Assembly (NCBI GenBank): GCA_963812475.1
Contig: CAWEVI010000005.1
Span: forward strand, 248,001 to 312,000
Direction of reading: 5' to 3'
DNA length: 64,000 bases
From: JAMXLO01 sp963812475
GTDB lineage: Bacteria; Pseudomonadota; Alphaproteobacteria; Acetobacterales; Acetobacteraceae
Shown: piece after piece, positions 28,775 through 37,884 of the stretch
How the letters are laid out: each line of letters begins with the position of its first letter
Numbering within the stretch: the first letter of the stretch is position 1
Translations under genes and position numbers: made by a program
The notes under the pieces: generated by a model
What the model was told of the DNA's origin: nothing
The model's database searches: none
Seen by the model: only the letters and a program-made list of their open reading frames with translations

Positions 28775-29020
28775 CGCTCACCCCCACCGCCCTCGGAATG
28801 TTCCTTGACAAGGAGCGTTGCACAAGCCCGGCGGTTTCCGCAAGTGCTCTCTCCGATCGATGATTGGCATCCAAACAACACTGCGGGTGCCGCGGCGGCG
28901 GCGGACGGATCGACCCGGTCCGGATTTCGGCGGCCGTCTGAAGGGCGCATCTCGACACCGCATGGCCGGGGCAATAGTAGTTGAAACCAAGGTCCCGGGG
29001 ATTGGAGGCGACCAAAGCAG
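28775..29020. promoter_or_regulatory. Divergent promoter region of the polyketide locus
   Basis: 246 bases between the Pro-rich gene (minus) and the type II thioesterase gene (plus). Both transcripts must start here, so it is the natural control point of the whole locus. I could not make out a convincing -35/-10 pair or operator palindrome. Confidence 0.5.
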
Positions 29021-29809
29021 ATGCTCCAGGCGGGCACCACTGACGCCGCACCAGCCGTCAACACGCTTGACGCCTGGGTTCCGTTTCGCAGCGCTCATGA
29101 ATGCCGCTACAGAGTATTGGGCTTTCCGCATGCCGGCGGATCCGCCGCGTCCTACCGCAACTGGCGGACGTTCGCGGCTCCCGGGATCGATTTCTGCCCG
29201 GTGGAACTCCCGGGCAGGGGGTCGCGCAACAGCGAGGCTCCGTTGACCTCGCTTGCCGAACTGGTCGCGCGGATCGCCAGTCCAATCGAGCCACTCCTGG
29301 ACGTGCCATTCGCGTTCTTCGGCCACAGCGTCGGGGCGTACCTCGCCCTTGAATGCGCCCGCCGGATCCGGGCGCGCGACGGGCGGACGGCAGTGCATCT
29401 GTTCCTGTCCGGGCGCGGTGCGCCGCAAGTCGAGCAGCGTGCAATCGACCCACATCGCATGACCGACGACACGCTCATATCGATGCTTCGCTGCCTCGGC
29501 GGAACTCCACGCGCGGTGCTGGAGCATCGCGGCCTGATTGCCGCGCTGCTGCCGACAATACGGGCCGATCTGGCCCTGACGGAGGCCCAAGGGATCAGCG
29601 ATGTGGCTTGCCTGCCTTGCCCGGTGACGGCGTTTGGTGGCTCGGACGACACATCGGTTGACCCGGAATCTCTTGAAGCGTGGCGGCACGCCACCTGTGG
29701 CCGCTTCCGGACCTGCTGGATCCCTGGCGGCCACTTCTACCCGCCCACCGGGGTCGCGTCCGTCATGCGAGAAATCCGTCGTGACCTCGAGGCCCACGAT
29801 CCAGCTTGA
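29021..29809 (+). CDS. Type II thioesterase (GrsT-like)
   Basis: Stand-alone alpha/beta-hydrolase thioesterase, 262 aa, of the kind that clears wrong or stalled acyl groups from carrier proteins of PKS/NRPS lines. The opening LGFPHAGGSAASYRNW and then VELPGRGSR are classic for the family. The nucleophile is in FFGHSVGAYLALE (Ser near residue 100). The Asp is likely in GGSDDTSVDPE and the His in IPGGHFYP. ATG 29021 has GGAGG 12 bases upstream. It is divergent from the PKS operon and is followed by a strong hairpin terminator. Unlike the TE domain of the PKS, it keeps Ser. Confidence 0.93.
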   Translation: MLQAGTTDAAPAVNTLDAWVPFRSAHECRYRVLGFPHAGGSAASYRNWRTFAAPGIDFCPVELPGRGSRNSEAPLTSLAELVARIASPIEPLLDVPFAFFGHSVGAYLALECARRIRARDGRTAVHLFLSGRGAPQVEQRAIDPHRMTDDTLISMLRCLGGTPRAVLEHRGLIAALLPTIRADLALTEAQGISDVACLPCPVTAFGGSDDTSVDPESLEAWRHATCGRFRTCWIPGGHFYPPTGVASVMREIRRDLEAHDPA

Positions 29810-29816
29810 CGGCGCC

Positions 29817-29840
29817 CCCAGCGTCACCGCTGGGTTTTTT
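29817..29840 (+). terminator. Rho-independent terminator after the thioesterase gene
   Basis: CCCAGCG (29817-29823), a TCAC loop and CGCTGGG (29828-29834) form a perfect 7-bp GC-rich stem followed directly by six T residues. It begins 8 bases after the thioesterase stop. Confidence 0.9.
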
Positions 29841-30070
29841 GGTTTGTCCAGCGCATCGACGATCGCCATCGGAAGCCTTCTGTTGGCCGATGCTCAGCGG
29901 CGTGGGCGGATGGTGATCCGCATCACTGGCGAACCGTGAAGTTTGTTGCATGATCGACATGGCGCCGATTGTGAGATACAGACCGATGGCAGAAAATTGA
30001 GCCAGACCTGCCTTCGCGGGCGAACCGGCGATGTTGCAGAATGGTGAATGATCGGGAAGGAGATTCTGCC

Positions 30071-30835
30071 ATGCCATTCTACCAAAAGCACGATGTTCGC
30101 ATCCGCTACGAGGAGGCCGGTAGCGGCTTCCCGTTGCTGGTCACCCCAGGCGGCGGCTTGAACTCACGGGTCAGCAATTGGCCCACCGCGGTCTTCAACG
30201 CCATGGAGGTCTTCAAGAACGACTTCCGCTGCATCACGATGGATCAGCGCAACGCGAATGGCGGCGAGTCCACCGGTCCGATCGCCGTCGACGATCCATG
30301 GGGCGCCTTCGCCGACGATCAGCTTGGGCTGATGGACCATCTCGGCATCCGGGAATTTTTCTTCATGGGCTACTGCATCGGGGGCTGCTTTGCCCTCAAG
30401 CTGATGGAGCGTGCTCCTGACCGCGTGGTGGCTGGCGTGATCTGTCAAACGGTCGGGCATCGGCCGGAGAATCCCGACGTCATGTACAATTCCGGCCGGG
30501 ATGTCTGGGCCCCGGAACTGCTTGCTCGGCGACCCGACCTGACCATGTCCACGATCGAGGCTTATCTGCACAACCTGTACCGCGCCCGGCCCGACTTCGT
30601 GTACAGCGTGTCGCGCGATTTCGTGCGTTCCTGCCGGACGCCAATGCTCGTGCTGCCGGACGACACCCCCTCCCACCCGTATCAGACTTCCGTGGATGTC
30701 GCAGCGCTGGCGCCGCAAGCCAGTTCGACAGTCTTTCCCTGGCGAGAGCCCGCTGACCTGCGCGCCCAGACGATCAACCAGGTGCGCGACTTCCTCCGGG
30801 CCCATCAACCTGTGACAGCCGCACAACAAAGCTGA
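30071..30835 (+). CDS. Alpha/beta-fold hydrolase with a Cys nucleophile elbow
   Basis: Alpha/beta hydrolase, 254 aa. Strand-loop features are LLVTPGGGLNSR and ITMDQRNANGGES. The nucleophile elbow reads MGYCIGGCFAL, with Cys 102 where most members have Ser, as in dienelactone hydrolases. An Asp is likely in LVLPDDTPSHP. The His is not obvious near the C-terminus, so the triad is uncertain. ATG 30071 is chosen because AAGGAGA lies seven bases upstream; an in-frame ATG at 30041 has no such site. It is separated from the polyketide locus by a terminator, so it is likely an independent unit. The substrate is unknown. Confidence 0.85.
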   Translation: MPFYQKHDVRIRYEEAGSGFPLLVTPGGGLNSRVSNWPTAVFNAMEVFKNDFRCITMDQRNANGGESTGPIAVDDPWGAFADDQLGLMDHLGIREFFFMGYCIGGCFALKLMERAPDRVVAGVICQTVGHRPENPDVMYNSGRDVWAPELLARRPDLTMSTIEAYLHNLYRARPDFVYSVSRDFVRSCRTPMLVLPDDTPSHPYQTSVDVAALAPQASSTVFPWREPADLRAQTINQVRDFLRAHQPVTAAQQS

Positions 30836-30884
30836 AGGACCGGCACCGGTACGCTGCACCCTGCGGCATACGACGGAGCGATGG

Positions 30885-31349
30885 ATGCCACGGCGGAACA
30901 AGCGCGCGAAGCCGGTTCGCATCGCTGCATTGACGGCGCTCCTGCTTGGCGGGGGGAATCAGGCCTGGGCGTCGTTGCTGTGGGATTGGCGCTACGCCGG
31001 ATCGGGCGTAAGCGCTCACGGCACCTTCACCACCGGCACGACGCCGGATATTCATGGCTTCTACCGGATCATCGAAATCACTGGCGATGCGAACGGGGGA
31101 ACGATCACCCAATTGCAGGCTACCGACACTGCTGTTCCTGGGAATGCCGGATTTCCAGTGGACAACCTCGTCAGCCCTACTGCACCACAGCTCACGAAAC
31201 ATGGGTTCGGGTTCTCGGTTTCCAACGGCGAGTACCACAACCCATTCTACAACGGGCATCATCTTGATTACATTTCGCTCCCTCCATACGTCGATGGCGC
31301 AGGCGGCGAACCGATGATTCACTTCACGGCCAAGGTACGCAGACGCTAA
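30885..31349 (+). CDS. Hypothetical secreted protein
   Basis: A 154-aa protein of unknown function. A basic N-terminus (MPRRNKRAKPVR), a hydrophobic core (IAALTALLLGGG) and an AWAS cleavage region form a Sec signal peptide of about 29 residues. The mature part (LLWDWRYAGSGVSAHGTF) is rich in Gly, Thr and aromatics, looks all-beta, and has a GEYHNPFYNGHH segment with clustered His. The pattern of a short strand, a GTF motif and a GFY segment resembles the small secreted proteins that often carry PEP-CTERM tails, but no such tail is present. It may be co-transcribed with the hydrolase 50 bases upstream. Confidence 0.65.
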   Translation: MPRRNKRAKPVRIAALTALLLGGGNQAWASLLWDWRYAGSGVSAHGTFTTGTTPDIHGFYRIIEITGDANGGTITQLQATDTAVPGNAGFPVDNLVSPTAPQLTKHGFGFSVSNGEYHNPFYNGHHLDYISLPPYVDGAGGEPMIHFTAKVRRR

Positions 31350-31493
31350 CACTGACGCTATCGTGCATAGCGGCCTTCATCTTGGCGCGCCGCAACTGCG
31401 CGATCTCGCATTCCTTGCCAAACGGGGCAGTCGATTGATTTTGCTGCCCGGCGGATTACGCTCATATGGAACGCAGCACCCGAGGAGGTTGCG

Positions 31494-32102
31494 ATGCCCG
31501 GACCTGAACGCATCGACCGGCGCCGCGCGGCACTGATCGCCTACGACGCGTGCCGACGTGCGCTGGTTCCGTCGGATCCCGCGCGAAGGGCTGCGATGCG
31601 CCCTGTGCTCGATGCCTGGATGCAGATGATCGCGGCTGCGCGGGCAGCGGGCGTGCCGGTGATCTACACAACGCCCGTCAGCCGATCCGATGGCGCCGAT
31701 GTCGTCATGCTGCCGACCGATCTTTCGGCGGAGACCGGCGTGCCGCCACTCACCAATGCTGTCGAGGGCACGGCTGACGCAGGCTTCCCGGACGAGATCG
31801 CCCCGCGGCCCGAGGATTACGTCTTTCTCAAACGCCGGCCGAGCGCCTTCTACGGGACGGGCGTCGCCGAGCTTCTGCACATGCTGCGTCGCGACACAAT
31901 CATCATCGGCGGGGGCGCCACCAATCGCGGCGTTGAGACGAGCGTCCGCGAGGCCTTCAATCTCGACCTCGCGTCGGTGGTGGTGCGCGAGTGCTGCTGG
32001 AGCGGCGATGCGGCCGCTCACGCCTACAGCCTCGACAAGGCGATGAAGATGTACGCGCGCATCCGGCACCTCGAGCAGGTCGCGGCGATGCTCCGGGAAT
32101 AA
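31494..32102 (+). CDS. Isochorismatase-like hydrolase lacking the catalytic Cys
   Basis: A 202-aa protein with the isochorismatase/cysteine-hydrolase fold. Asp 18 (LIAYDACRR) and Lys 113 (VFLKRRPSAFYGT) occupy the usual catalytic places. The nucleophile motif reads GGGATNRGVETSVREAF, so Gly 146 stands where amidase members have Cys. Isochorismatases such as EntB and PhzD also lack that Cys and hydrolyse a vinyl ether using the Asp. ATG 31494 has GGAGG seven bases upstream. An amidase function is therefore unlikely. The substrate is unknown and no isochorismate pathway genes are nearby. Confidence 0.88.
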   Translation: MPGPERIDRRRAALIAYDACRRALVPSDPARRAAMRPVLDAWMQMIAAARAAGVPVIYTTPVSRSDGADVVMLPTDLSAETGVPPLTNAVEGTADAGFPDEIAPRPEDYVFLKRRPSAFYGTGVAELLHMLRRDTIIIGGGATNRGVETSVREAFNLDLASVVVRECCWSGDAAAHAYSLDKAMKMYARIRHLEQVAAMLRE

Positions 32103-32188
32103 CCGCGCTGCCATGGCACGCGCACATGGTTGGCGGGTGGGCGCAATCAGCAGGAAGCGCGACGCGCTTCGATTAGGGCAAGGAATTC

Positions 32189-33825
32189 ATGCCAGACGCA
32201 CCGGTGGCGACGCCACCCGCGCAGGATCAGACCGCAGAATACGACGCGATCGTCATCGGCGCCGGTATTTCCGGCATGTACATGCTCTACCGCCTGCGCG
32301 AACTGGCCATGACGGCACGTGTGTTCGAGTCCGGCACCAATGTCGGCGGTACCTGGTATTGGAACCGCTATCCCGGCGCCCGCTTCGATTCCGAAAGCTG
32401 GACCTACGGCTACTCGTTTTCCGGGGAACTCTGCAGGAATGGGACTGGAAGGAGCATTTCTCCCCACAGCCCGACACGCTCGAATACCTCAACCGCGTCG
32501 CCGACAAGTTCGACCTGCGCCGGGACATGCAATTCCGTAGTACGGTCAAGGCCGCGCACTGGGACGACGCTGACAACAAATGGACCGTGACCCTGAAAGA
32601 CGGTCGGCAGGCGCGCGCGCGTTTTCTGTTCACTGCGATCGGCATTCTTTCGGCGCATACCCTGCCGCGCATTCCGGGCATCGAGAGCTTCCAAGGCGCC
32701 GCCTATCACCCGGCGCGTTGGCCGCACACACCGGTGGACTTCACTGACAGACGCGTCGGCATCATCGGCACCGGGGCCACCGCGATCCAGGCGATCCCGG
32801 AGATCGCCAAACTGGCCAGACATCTCACCGTCTTCCAGAGACGGCCGAACTGGGCGGCGCCGCTGCACAATTCCAGGATCAGCCGACAGGAGATGGCGGG
32901 TATCAAGGCCCGCTACGACGCGATCTACGCTCGCTGCCGCGAAACTCCAAGCTGGTTCATCCATGAAGCCGATCGCCGCAAGACGCTGGACGTGCCGCCG
33001 GAGGAACGTGAGGCGTTCTGGGAAAAACTGTATGCCGAACCGGGCTTTGGCATCTGGATGGGCAATTTCCGCGATATCTTCAGCGACGCGAAGGCCAATG
33101 CCTCAGTCAGCGAATTCATCGCCAGGAAGATCCGCGAGCGTGTGCGCGATCCGAAGGTTGCGGAGAAGCTGATCCCGAAGGACCACGGCTTCGGCACCAG
33201 GCGCGTGCCGTTGGAGAGCGGCTACTTCGAGGCGTTCAACCGCGACAACGTGCTATTGGTGGACGTGAACGAAACGCCCATCGAGTGCATCACGCCCGCC
33301 GGCATCAAGACCAGCGACAAGGAATACGAGTTCGACATCCTGGTTTACGCCACAGGCTTCGACGGGGTGACCGGCGCATTCGACCGCATCGATATTCGTG
33401 GCCCCGGGGGAATGTCGCTGCGGGACGTGTGGGCCGACGGCCCCCGCACTTACCTTGGCTGGCAGCCGGAAGGCTTTCCCAACCTGTTGATGGTACTTGG
33501 CCCGCACACCGCACGCGGCAATATCCCGCGTGCGGTCGAACACGGCGTCGAATGTCTCACCGGGCTGCTGCGATTCATGCAGGCGCACAAATACGCGCGT
33601 GTGGAAACAAGGCCCGAGCCGGTGACAGACTGGACGGAGATTGTCATCAAGGCGTCCGAGCCGCTGCTCGCCAGCAAGGTCGACTCCTGGCAGACCGGAG
33701 TGAACCGCAATGTAGAGGGTCGCAGCGTCCGGCGCGTGCTGGGCTATAATGGCAATGGCGTACACTACCGACGCAAATGCGAGGAGGTTGCCGACGGTGG
33801 TTACCAGGAATTCACGTTCCGCTAG
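32189..33825 (+). pseudogene. Baeyer-Villiger-type flavin monooxygenase, 1-nt frameshift
   Basis: FAD/NADPH monooxygenase, 545 aa when repaired. The N-terminal part has the FAD loop VIGAGISGMYMLYRL and the GGTWYWNRYPGARFD segment. The second part carries the Baeyer-Villiger fingerprint FQGAAYHPARWP and the NADPH loop GIIGTGATAIQAIPEI. The two parts lie in different frames. Near 32428-32432 the text GAACTCTGCAGGAATGG lacks one base compared with an expected GAACT-CTG with one more C, which would give ELLQEWDW. Either the gene is inactivated or the assembly has a one-base error. All later motifs are intact and there is no other stop, which favours a recent event or an error. It would convert ketones to esters or lactones. 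Confidence 0.85.
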
Positions 33826-33840
33826 CGAGCGCGGGCCGTT

Positions 33841-34953
33841 CTACCAGCCCAGCGCATCCGCCATCCGCCGCCGTTGCCAGCCGGGTGGACCAAGAAGTTC
33901 GTACAGCGTCCTTGAAATCCGAGTGTAGAGCGTCAGACCGAATTGCGGATCGCTGCCAATGGCAGCATGAACTTCATGCGCCGCGTTGGCCGCTTCGATG
34001 TAGCCGTCGCTGGCGGTCGAGCCTGCCAGGTAGCTGCGGGCAACACCATTCCGGCCCGAATCGATGGCCCAGGCAGCCTCATAGGTTGCCCATCGGGCGG
34101 CATCCATCGCATTCAGCAAACGGATGATGTGATCCTGCACCCTTTGAAAACGGCCGATCGGCGTGCCGAATTGAATGCGCGTATTGCTATGGGCCACGGA
34201 CATGTCGAGCATCTCGAGCATCCCGCCCACTTGATAGGCAGCGGTCACCACGCGTGCCGTGGCCAATGCGTCGTCGAACGACTGATCACCGGCGCGAACG
34301 AGATCCGTCTCCGCGACTGAAACATTATCGAAACCGACCGCGTGGTTTGCCTGGAGGAACCCGGGCAACGGCCTGGTCGCGATCCCAGCGGCGTTGGCTG
34401 GAACGATGGCAAGCGCCGGCGTCGCATCGTTCGACGTGACCACGCTGACCAGGAAATGGGTCGCCGCATCCGCGAACGGCACGAAAACCTTCGATCCCGT
34501 CAAAACCCAGTTTCGTTGGTTTGGCGTCAGCGTGGTGCAGGTCGCGGCGAGGCCGTTCCACGAGGTTTCGGGTTTTCGCAGCGCCGGGATCAGGATCATG
34601 CCGCCGTCCGCGACCGCCGTCAGTGCCGCGTCGCGACGCTCGGATTGTTGGCACGCCAGCAGCAGACAGGGGGCTATCGCGCTCGAGGCGAGCAACGGGC
34701 TCGGCACGGCGCCGCGTCCCAGTTCCTCGAAGATCAGGGCGACGCTGAGCGGGTCCAGGCCCAGGCCGCCGAACGCCGGCGGAACCAACGCACCGGTCCA
34801 GCCGGCGTCGCGGAAAAGGGCAAACCAGCCGGGATCCCAGGTCTGGCCGTCCTTGGCCTGACGCACCAGGTTCGCTCTCGGGACGTGCCGGCGAACGAAG
34901 GCTCGGGCGCTGTCGCGGATCAGTATCTGCGACGATGTGAGAGCGAGATCCAT
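33841..34953 (-). CDS. Acyl-CoA dehydrogenase family protein (second of a pair)
   Basis: FAD-dependent acyl-CoA dehydrogenase-like subunit, 370 aa. It opens with LALTSSQILIRDSARAF. VPPAFGGLGLDPLSVALIFEELGRG near residue 50 is the conserved helix of the family. The beta-domain segment is divergent and the usual catalytic Glu region is not clear, as is common for the beta subunit of two-gene acyl-CoA dehydrogenases. ATG 34953 lies two bases after the stop of the larger dehydrogenase gene, so they are co-translated and likely form a heteromer. An upstream in-frame extension is only the complement of the neighbour. It is convergent with the monooxygenase gene. The acyl substrate is unknown. Confidence 0.9.
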   Translation of the reverse strand: MDLALTSSQILIRDSARAFVRRHVPRANLVRQAKDGQTWDPGWFALFRDAGWTGALVPPAFGGLGLDPLSVALIFEELGRGAVPSPLLASSAIAPCLLLACQQSERRDAALTAVADGGMILIPALRKPETSWNGLAATCTTLTPNQRNWVLTGSKVFVPFADAATHFLVSVVTSNDATPALAIVPANAAGIATRPLPGFLQANHAVGFDNVSVAETDLVRAGDQSFDDALATARVVTAAYQVGGMLEMLDMSVAHSNTRIQFGTPIGRFQRVQDHIIRLLNAMDAARWATYEAAWAIDSGRNGVARSYLAGSTASDGYIEAANAAHEVHAAIGSDPQFGLTLYTRISRTLYELLGPPGWQRRRMADALGW

Positions 34954-34955
34954 GG

Positions 34956-36227
34956 TCACGCCTCCACGGGACTTTTGCGCGCCAGGCCCTCTTCGCCAAG
35001 CCGTCCCGCCTGTTGCGGCTCCCGGTTCCCGACTCCGAGCCGCCGAGCGATGACGACGCGCTGGATGTCGGTCGTGCCGCCCGGATGCTGCTCGACGATC
35101 CCTCGTCGCTGCTGCGCTTCCGCGATCCCGTCGATCGCACCCAGCACTGGATCGCTGGTCAGCGCCTCGGGTCCCAGGAGATCCAGAATGGCCTTGGTCA
35201 ACCAAAGGTTCGTCGTCTTCCTGAGATACGACACCTGCGAGCCTTGGTACGATCGCTTTTCGCCGGCGTAGACCATCCAGAAATTGCGGGTCGACAACAG
35301 GCGGACCGCCTCAATCCGGCTGAAGATCTCGGCAAGCTTTGTCCGGACCTCGGAATCCTCGATCAGCGGTCGACCGTCGCGCTGGTGTTTCCGACAATGC
35401 GCCAGCAATGCGATCCAAACCGGATTGGTCCGAATGTTCCCCTGGCCACTGTGTTCGACTTCGAGGTGGGTCGAGGCGACTTTCCAGCCGTTGTTCTCGC
35501 CCCCGACGAGGCAGTCCGCGGGGACGCGGACATTGTCGAAGAAGATGATGTTCTTGTGACCGAATTCGTCGGTTTCGCCCTCGCTCTGCGCGCTCAGCAT
35601 ATGCAATGGCTGCGCGTCGATGCCCGGCAGCGCGGCGTCGATCATGAACCAGGATACGTTCTGGTGGCGCTTGCCCTTGGGATCCGTGACGGCGATGGTC
35701 CAGTAACGGTCGGCGCCGTGGTGCGAGCCGATGTAGATCTTCTGACCATTCAACACATACACGTCGCCATCGCGGATCGCCGTGGTCCTGACACCGGCCA
35801 GATCGGATCCGGCGGACGGTTCCGTCAAGAGCTGCCAGCTGCGGACCTCGCCTTTGTAGATCGGTGGAAGGAAGCGCTGCTTCTGCTCCTCGGTACCCCA
35901 GACCCGGATGCTGGCGCTGCCCATCTTCCCGCCGCTGTCGTAGTACGGCGGCAGGCCAAGTCCAAGTCGCGCGGTTTCCTCCTCCAGCACGATGATCTGA
36001 TCCAGATCGAGGCCGCCGCCGCCGTACTTCTTTTCCCCCGACGGATACAGCCAGCCCTTCGCGCCGAGCTTCCTGCCGAGCTCGCGGCGCATCAGATAAA
36101 TGTCGCGCGACTCCGTGAAACTCCGCGGCCGGGCGGTGATCCCATCGGGCACGTGCTCGACGAGCCAGGTCCGGACCTCGTTGCGGAATTGTTCCTGCGC
36201 CACGGTGTATTTGAGTTCGAATTCCAC
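34956..36227 (-). CDS. Acyl-CoA dehydrogenase (first of a pair)
   Basis: Flavoprotein of the acyl-CoA dehydrogenase superfamily, 423 aa. Conserved blocks include YPSGEKKYGGGGLDLDQIIVLEEETAR near residue 70, LTEPSAGSDLAGVRTTA (substrate/FAD contact, near residue 140), FFDNVRVPADCLVGGEN, and a C-terminal HPGGTTDIQRVVIARRLG. The start is GTG 36227 (VEFELKYTVAQEQF), with GGGAGGAA about ten bases upstream. The open frame further upstream lacks homology. It lies in tandem with the smaller dehydrogenase gene. This pairing is known from sterol side-chain and aromatic or terpenoid degradation, but the pathway here is not shown. Confidence 0.93.
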   Translation of the reverse strand: MEFELKYTVAQEQFRNEVRTWLVEHVPDGITARPRSFTESRDIYLMRRELGRKLGAKGWLYPSGEKKYGGGGLDLDQIIVLEEETARLGLGLPPYYDSGGKMGSASIRVWGTEEQKQRFLPPIYKGEVRSWQLLTEPSAGSDLAGVRTTAIRDGDVYVLNGQKIYIGSHHGADRYWTIAVTDPKGKRHQNVSWFMIDAALPGIDAQPLHMLSAQSEGETDEFGHKNIIFFDNVRVPADCLVGGENNGWKVASTHLEVEHSGQGNIRTNPVWIALLAHCRKHQRDGRPLIEDSEVRTKLAEIFSRIEAVRLLSTRNFWMVYAGEKRSYQGSQVSYLRKTTNLWLTKAILDLLGPEALTSDPVLGAIDGIAEAQQRRGIVEQHPGGTTDIQRVVIARRLGVGNREPQQAGRLGEEGLARKSPVEA

Positions 36228-36404
36228 GGCCGTCGTTCCTCCCAGCCGGGTTTCGTCCAGCGTGCGGCTGCGTCCTCCACACGCGCGATCGCGATGACCA
36301 CGCATCCCGGCCGGACCGATCGTCCGCCGGTTCGGCGTATTGTCAACCTCGATCGATGGTACGCGGCGCAATCTACCCACGGCGGACCCGGGGCAAGGCT
36401 TGCT

Positions 36405-37031
36405 TCAGGCGATGCCAATCACCATCCACAGCGGATCGCCCTGCCTCGGCGTCGCGGCTTGTTCGGCAACATTCGTGAACCCGGCTGCCCGCATGTAGGC
36501 TCCGACGAGATGTTGCTGGTCCGGCCCAGAAAGTGCCTGCCAGATCGCAACCGCCTTGGTCGGAAAGCATCGGTTCGAGAACGACACTATGAACCGTGCC
36601 CCCGGTCGCAGCACCCGGGCTACGTCGCGGAATACGTCCACCGGTCGCTGCAAATACTGTACTGATACGCACAGGCAGACGCCGTCGATCGAGCCATCAC
36701 TGAGTGGAAGCGCCGGATCGGTGTTCAGATCCTGCACGAACCATTCTGACAACCGTCGGTTTGCCGCAAGTTCCTCCGCGTTCATGCCGTGGCCGGTCAC
36801 GGAGGCGTACGTGACGTCCTCCGGCAAATGACTTACCCAACTGCTCATCAGATCCAGCAACGCGCCGCCCGGTGGCAGCATTTGGCGGTACACCTGCGTC
36901 ACCGCGGCGATCGCCCCATCATCGATGTGGGTGACGAACCGTGGCTGTTCGTAGAACAGCGCGTCCGGCGACAGATCCACTTTGTCAAATGCTGCGTCAG
37001 GCAGGCCGGGCAATTGCTCCATAACCCGCAT
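36405..37031 (-). CDS. SAM-dependent methyltransferase
   Basis: Class I methyltransferase, about 208 aa. The SAM loop region is GALLDLMSSWVSHLP, a variant in which Met-Ser-Ser replaces the usual Gly-rich loop. VTGHGMNAEELAANRRLSEW follows. DGVCLCVSVQYLQRP is the post-I/motif II block, and RVLRPGARFIVSFSNRCFP is motif III. The start is uncertain: ATG 37031 is used, ATG 37022 is nine bases in, and no strong ribosome site is seen. Similar proteins are often annotated as cyclopropane- or ubiquinone-type methyltransferases; I cannot assign the substrate. It faces the cupin gene across a divergent gap of about 175 bases. Confidence 0.75.
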   Translation of the reverse strand: MRVMEQLPGLPDAAFDKVDLSPDALFYEQPRFVTHIDDGAIAAVTQVYRQMLPPGGALLDLMSSWVSHLPEDVTYASVTGHGMNAEELAANRRLSEWFVQDLNTDPALPLSDGSIDGVCLCVSVQYLQRPVDVFRDVARVLRPGARFIVSFSNRCFPTKAVAIWQALSGPDQQHLVGAYMRAAGFTNVAEQAATPRQGDPLWMVIGIA

Positions 37032-37207
37032 TGTGGGACATCCGCACGGTTTTGTCTCGTGCTGACGAGGCGCCAAGGTCATTTCGGCGTCGGTTGCGTC
37101 GTAGCCGCGGCGGACGAAACCTCCGGGCTTGCCTGACCGGACCTTCGAATCCAGGCTGGTACCCAGGGAACTCGCCCCATCATTGGCGAGGGAGAGGAGA
37201 TCGATCC

Positions 37208-37642
37208 ATGCAATACGCCCACGCTGTTTGGCGCCAGGTGCTGTTGGCCACCATGCTGCTCGCCCCGATGGCGGCTGCCTACCCGTCGCACGCGGTCGCG
37301 GCCGAACCGATCGGCGCGAATGCGTCGCCGGTGTTCGCCACGCAGCTCCCCAACGTGCCTGGCAAGAGCCTGACCGCGGTCCTCGTGCGCTACGCGCCGG
37401 GCGCGGCATCACCGTCGCATCACCACGCCGGCAGCGTCTTTGCGTACGTGCTCTCCGGCGTGATCCGCTCACAGGTCTCCACTGGGGGGCCCGTCAAGGA
37501 CTACAAGGCCGGCGAGAGCTTCTTCGAACCGCCGGGCAGCGATCACCTGATCAGCGCGAATGCCAGCACCACCGAGCCGGCGAGTCTGCTCGCGATCTTC
37601 GTCGCGGATGATGGCGCGGTGCTGACCAACCTCGACAAATAG
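37208..37642 (+). CDS. Secreted cupin-domain protein
   Basis: A 144-aa periplasmic single-domain cupin. Residues 1-30 form a Sec signal (LLATMLLAPMAAAYPSHAVAA). Cupin motif 1 is visible as SPSHHHAGSVFAYVLSG (three His and no clear Glu). Motif 2 is ESFFEPPGSDHLI with its His. A metal site is therefore likely. ATG 37208 has GAGGAGAT about nine bases upstream. Function is unknown; quorum or redox sensors and small oxygenases use this fold. No operon partner is evident. Confidence 0.88.
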   Translation: MQYAHAVWRQVLLATMLLAPMAAAYPSHAVAAEPIGANASPVFATQLPNVPGKSLTAVLVRYAPGAASPSHHHAGSVFAYVLSGVIRSQVSTGGPVKDYKAGESFFEPPGSDHLISANASTTEPASLLAIFVADDGAVLTNLDK

Positions 37643-37884
37643 CCTGTGCGCGCGGTCACGCGAGGCGACGGCGAGATGCCGGTGAGAGTCAAACCGCGGC
37701 CTCTGTTCCGCCGATCGCAGCGATCACCTCCGCCCGCGCAACGGCGATGACGCGCGGGGAACGGCTTGACCGGCTCCACGCTTGCCCGCCCGGTTTTGCC
37801 ATGCCTATGTTGCGTCATGGTGGCGTGGCAACAGCAATGAGCTTCCAAGCCACGCAAATCAAAAAACGGAGAAATAGCAAAGCC

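Noticed and set aside
35013..36665. A 550-codon plus-strand open frame
   Set aside because: Antisense to the acyl-CoA dehydrogenase gene, which shows all family blocks.
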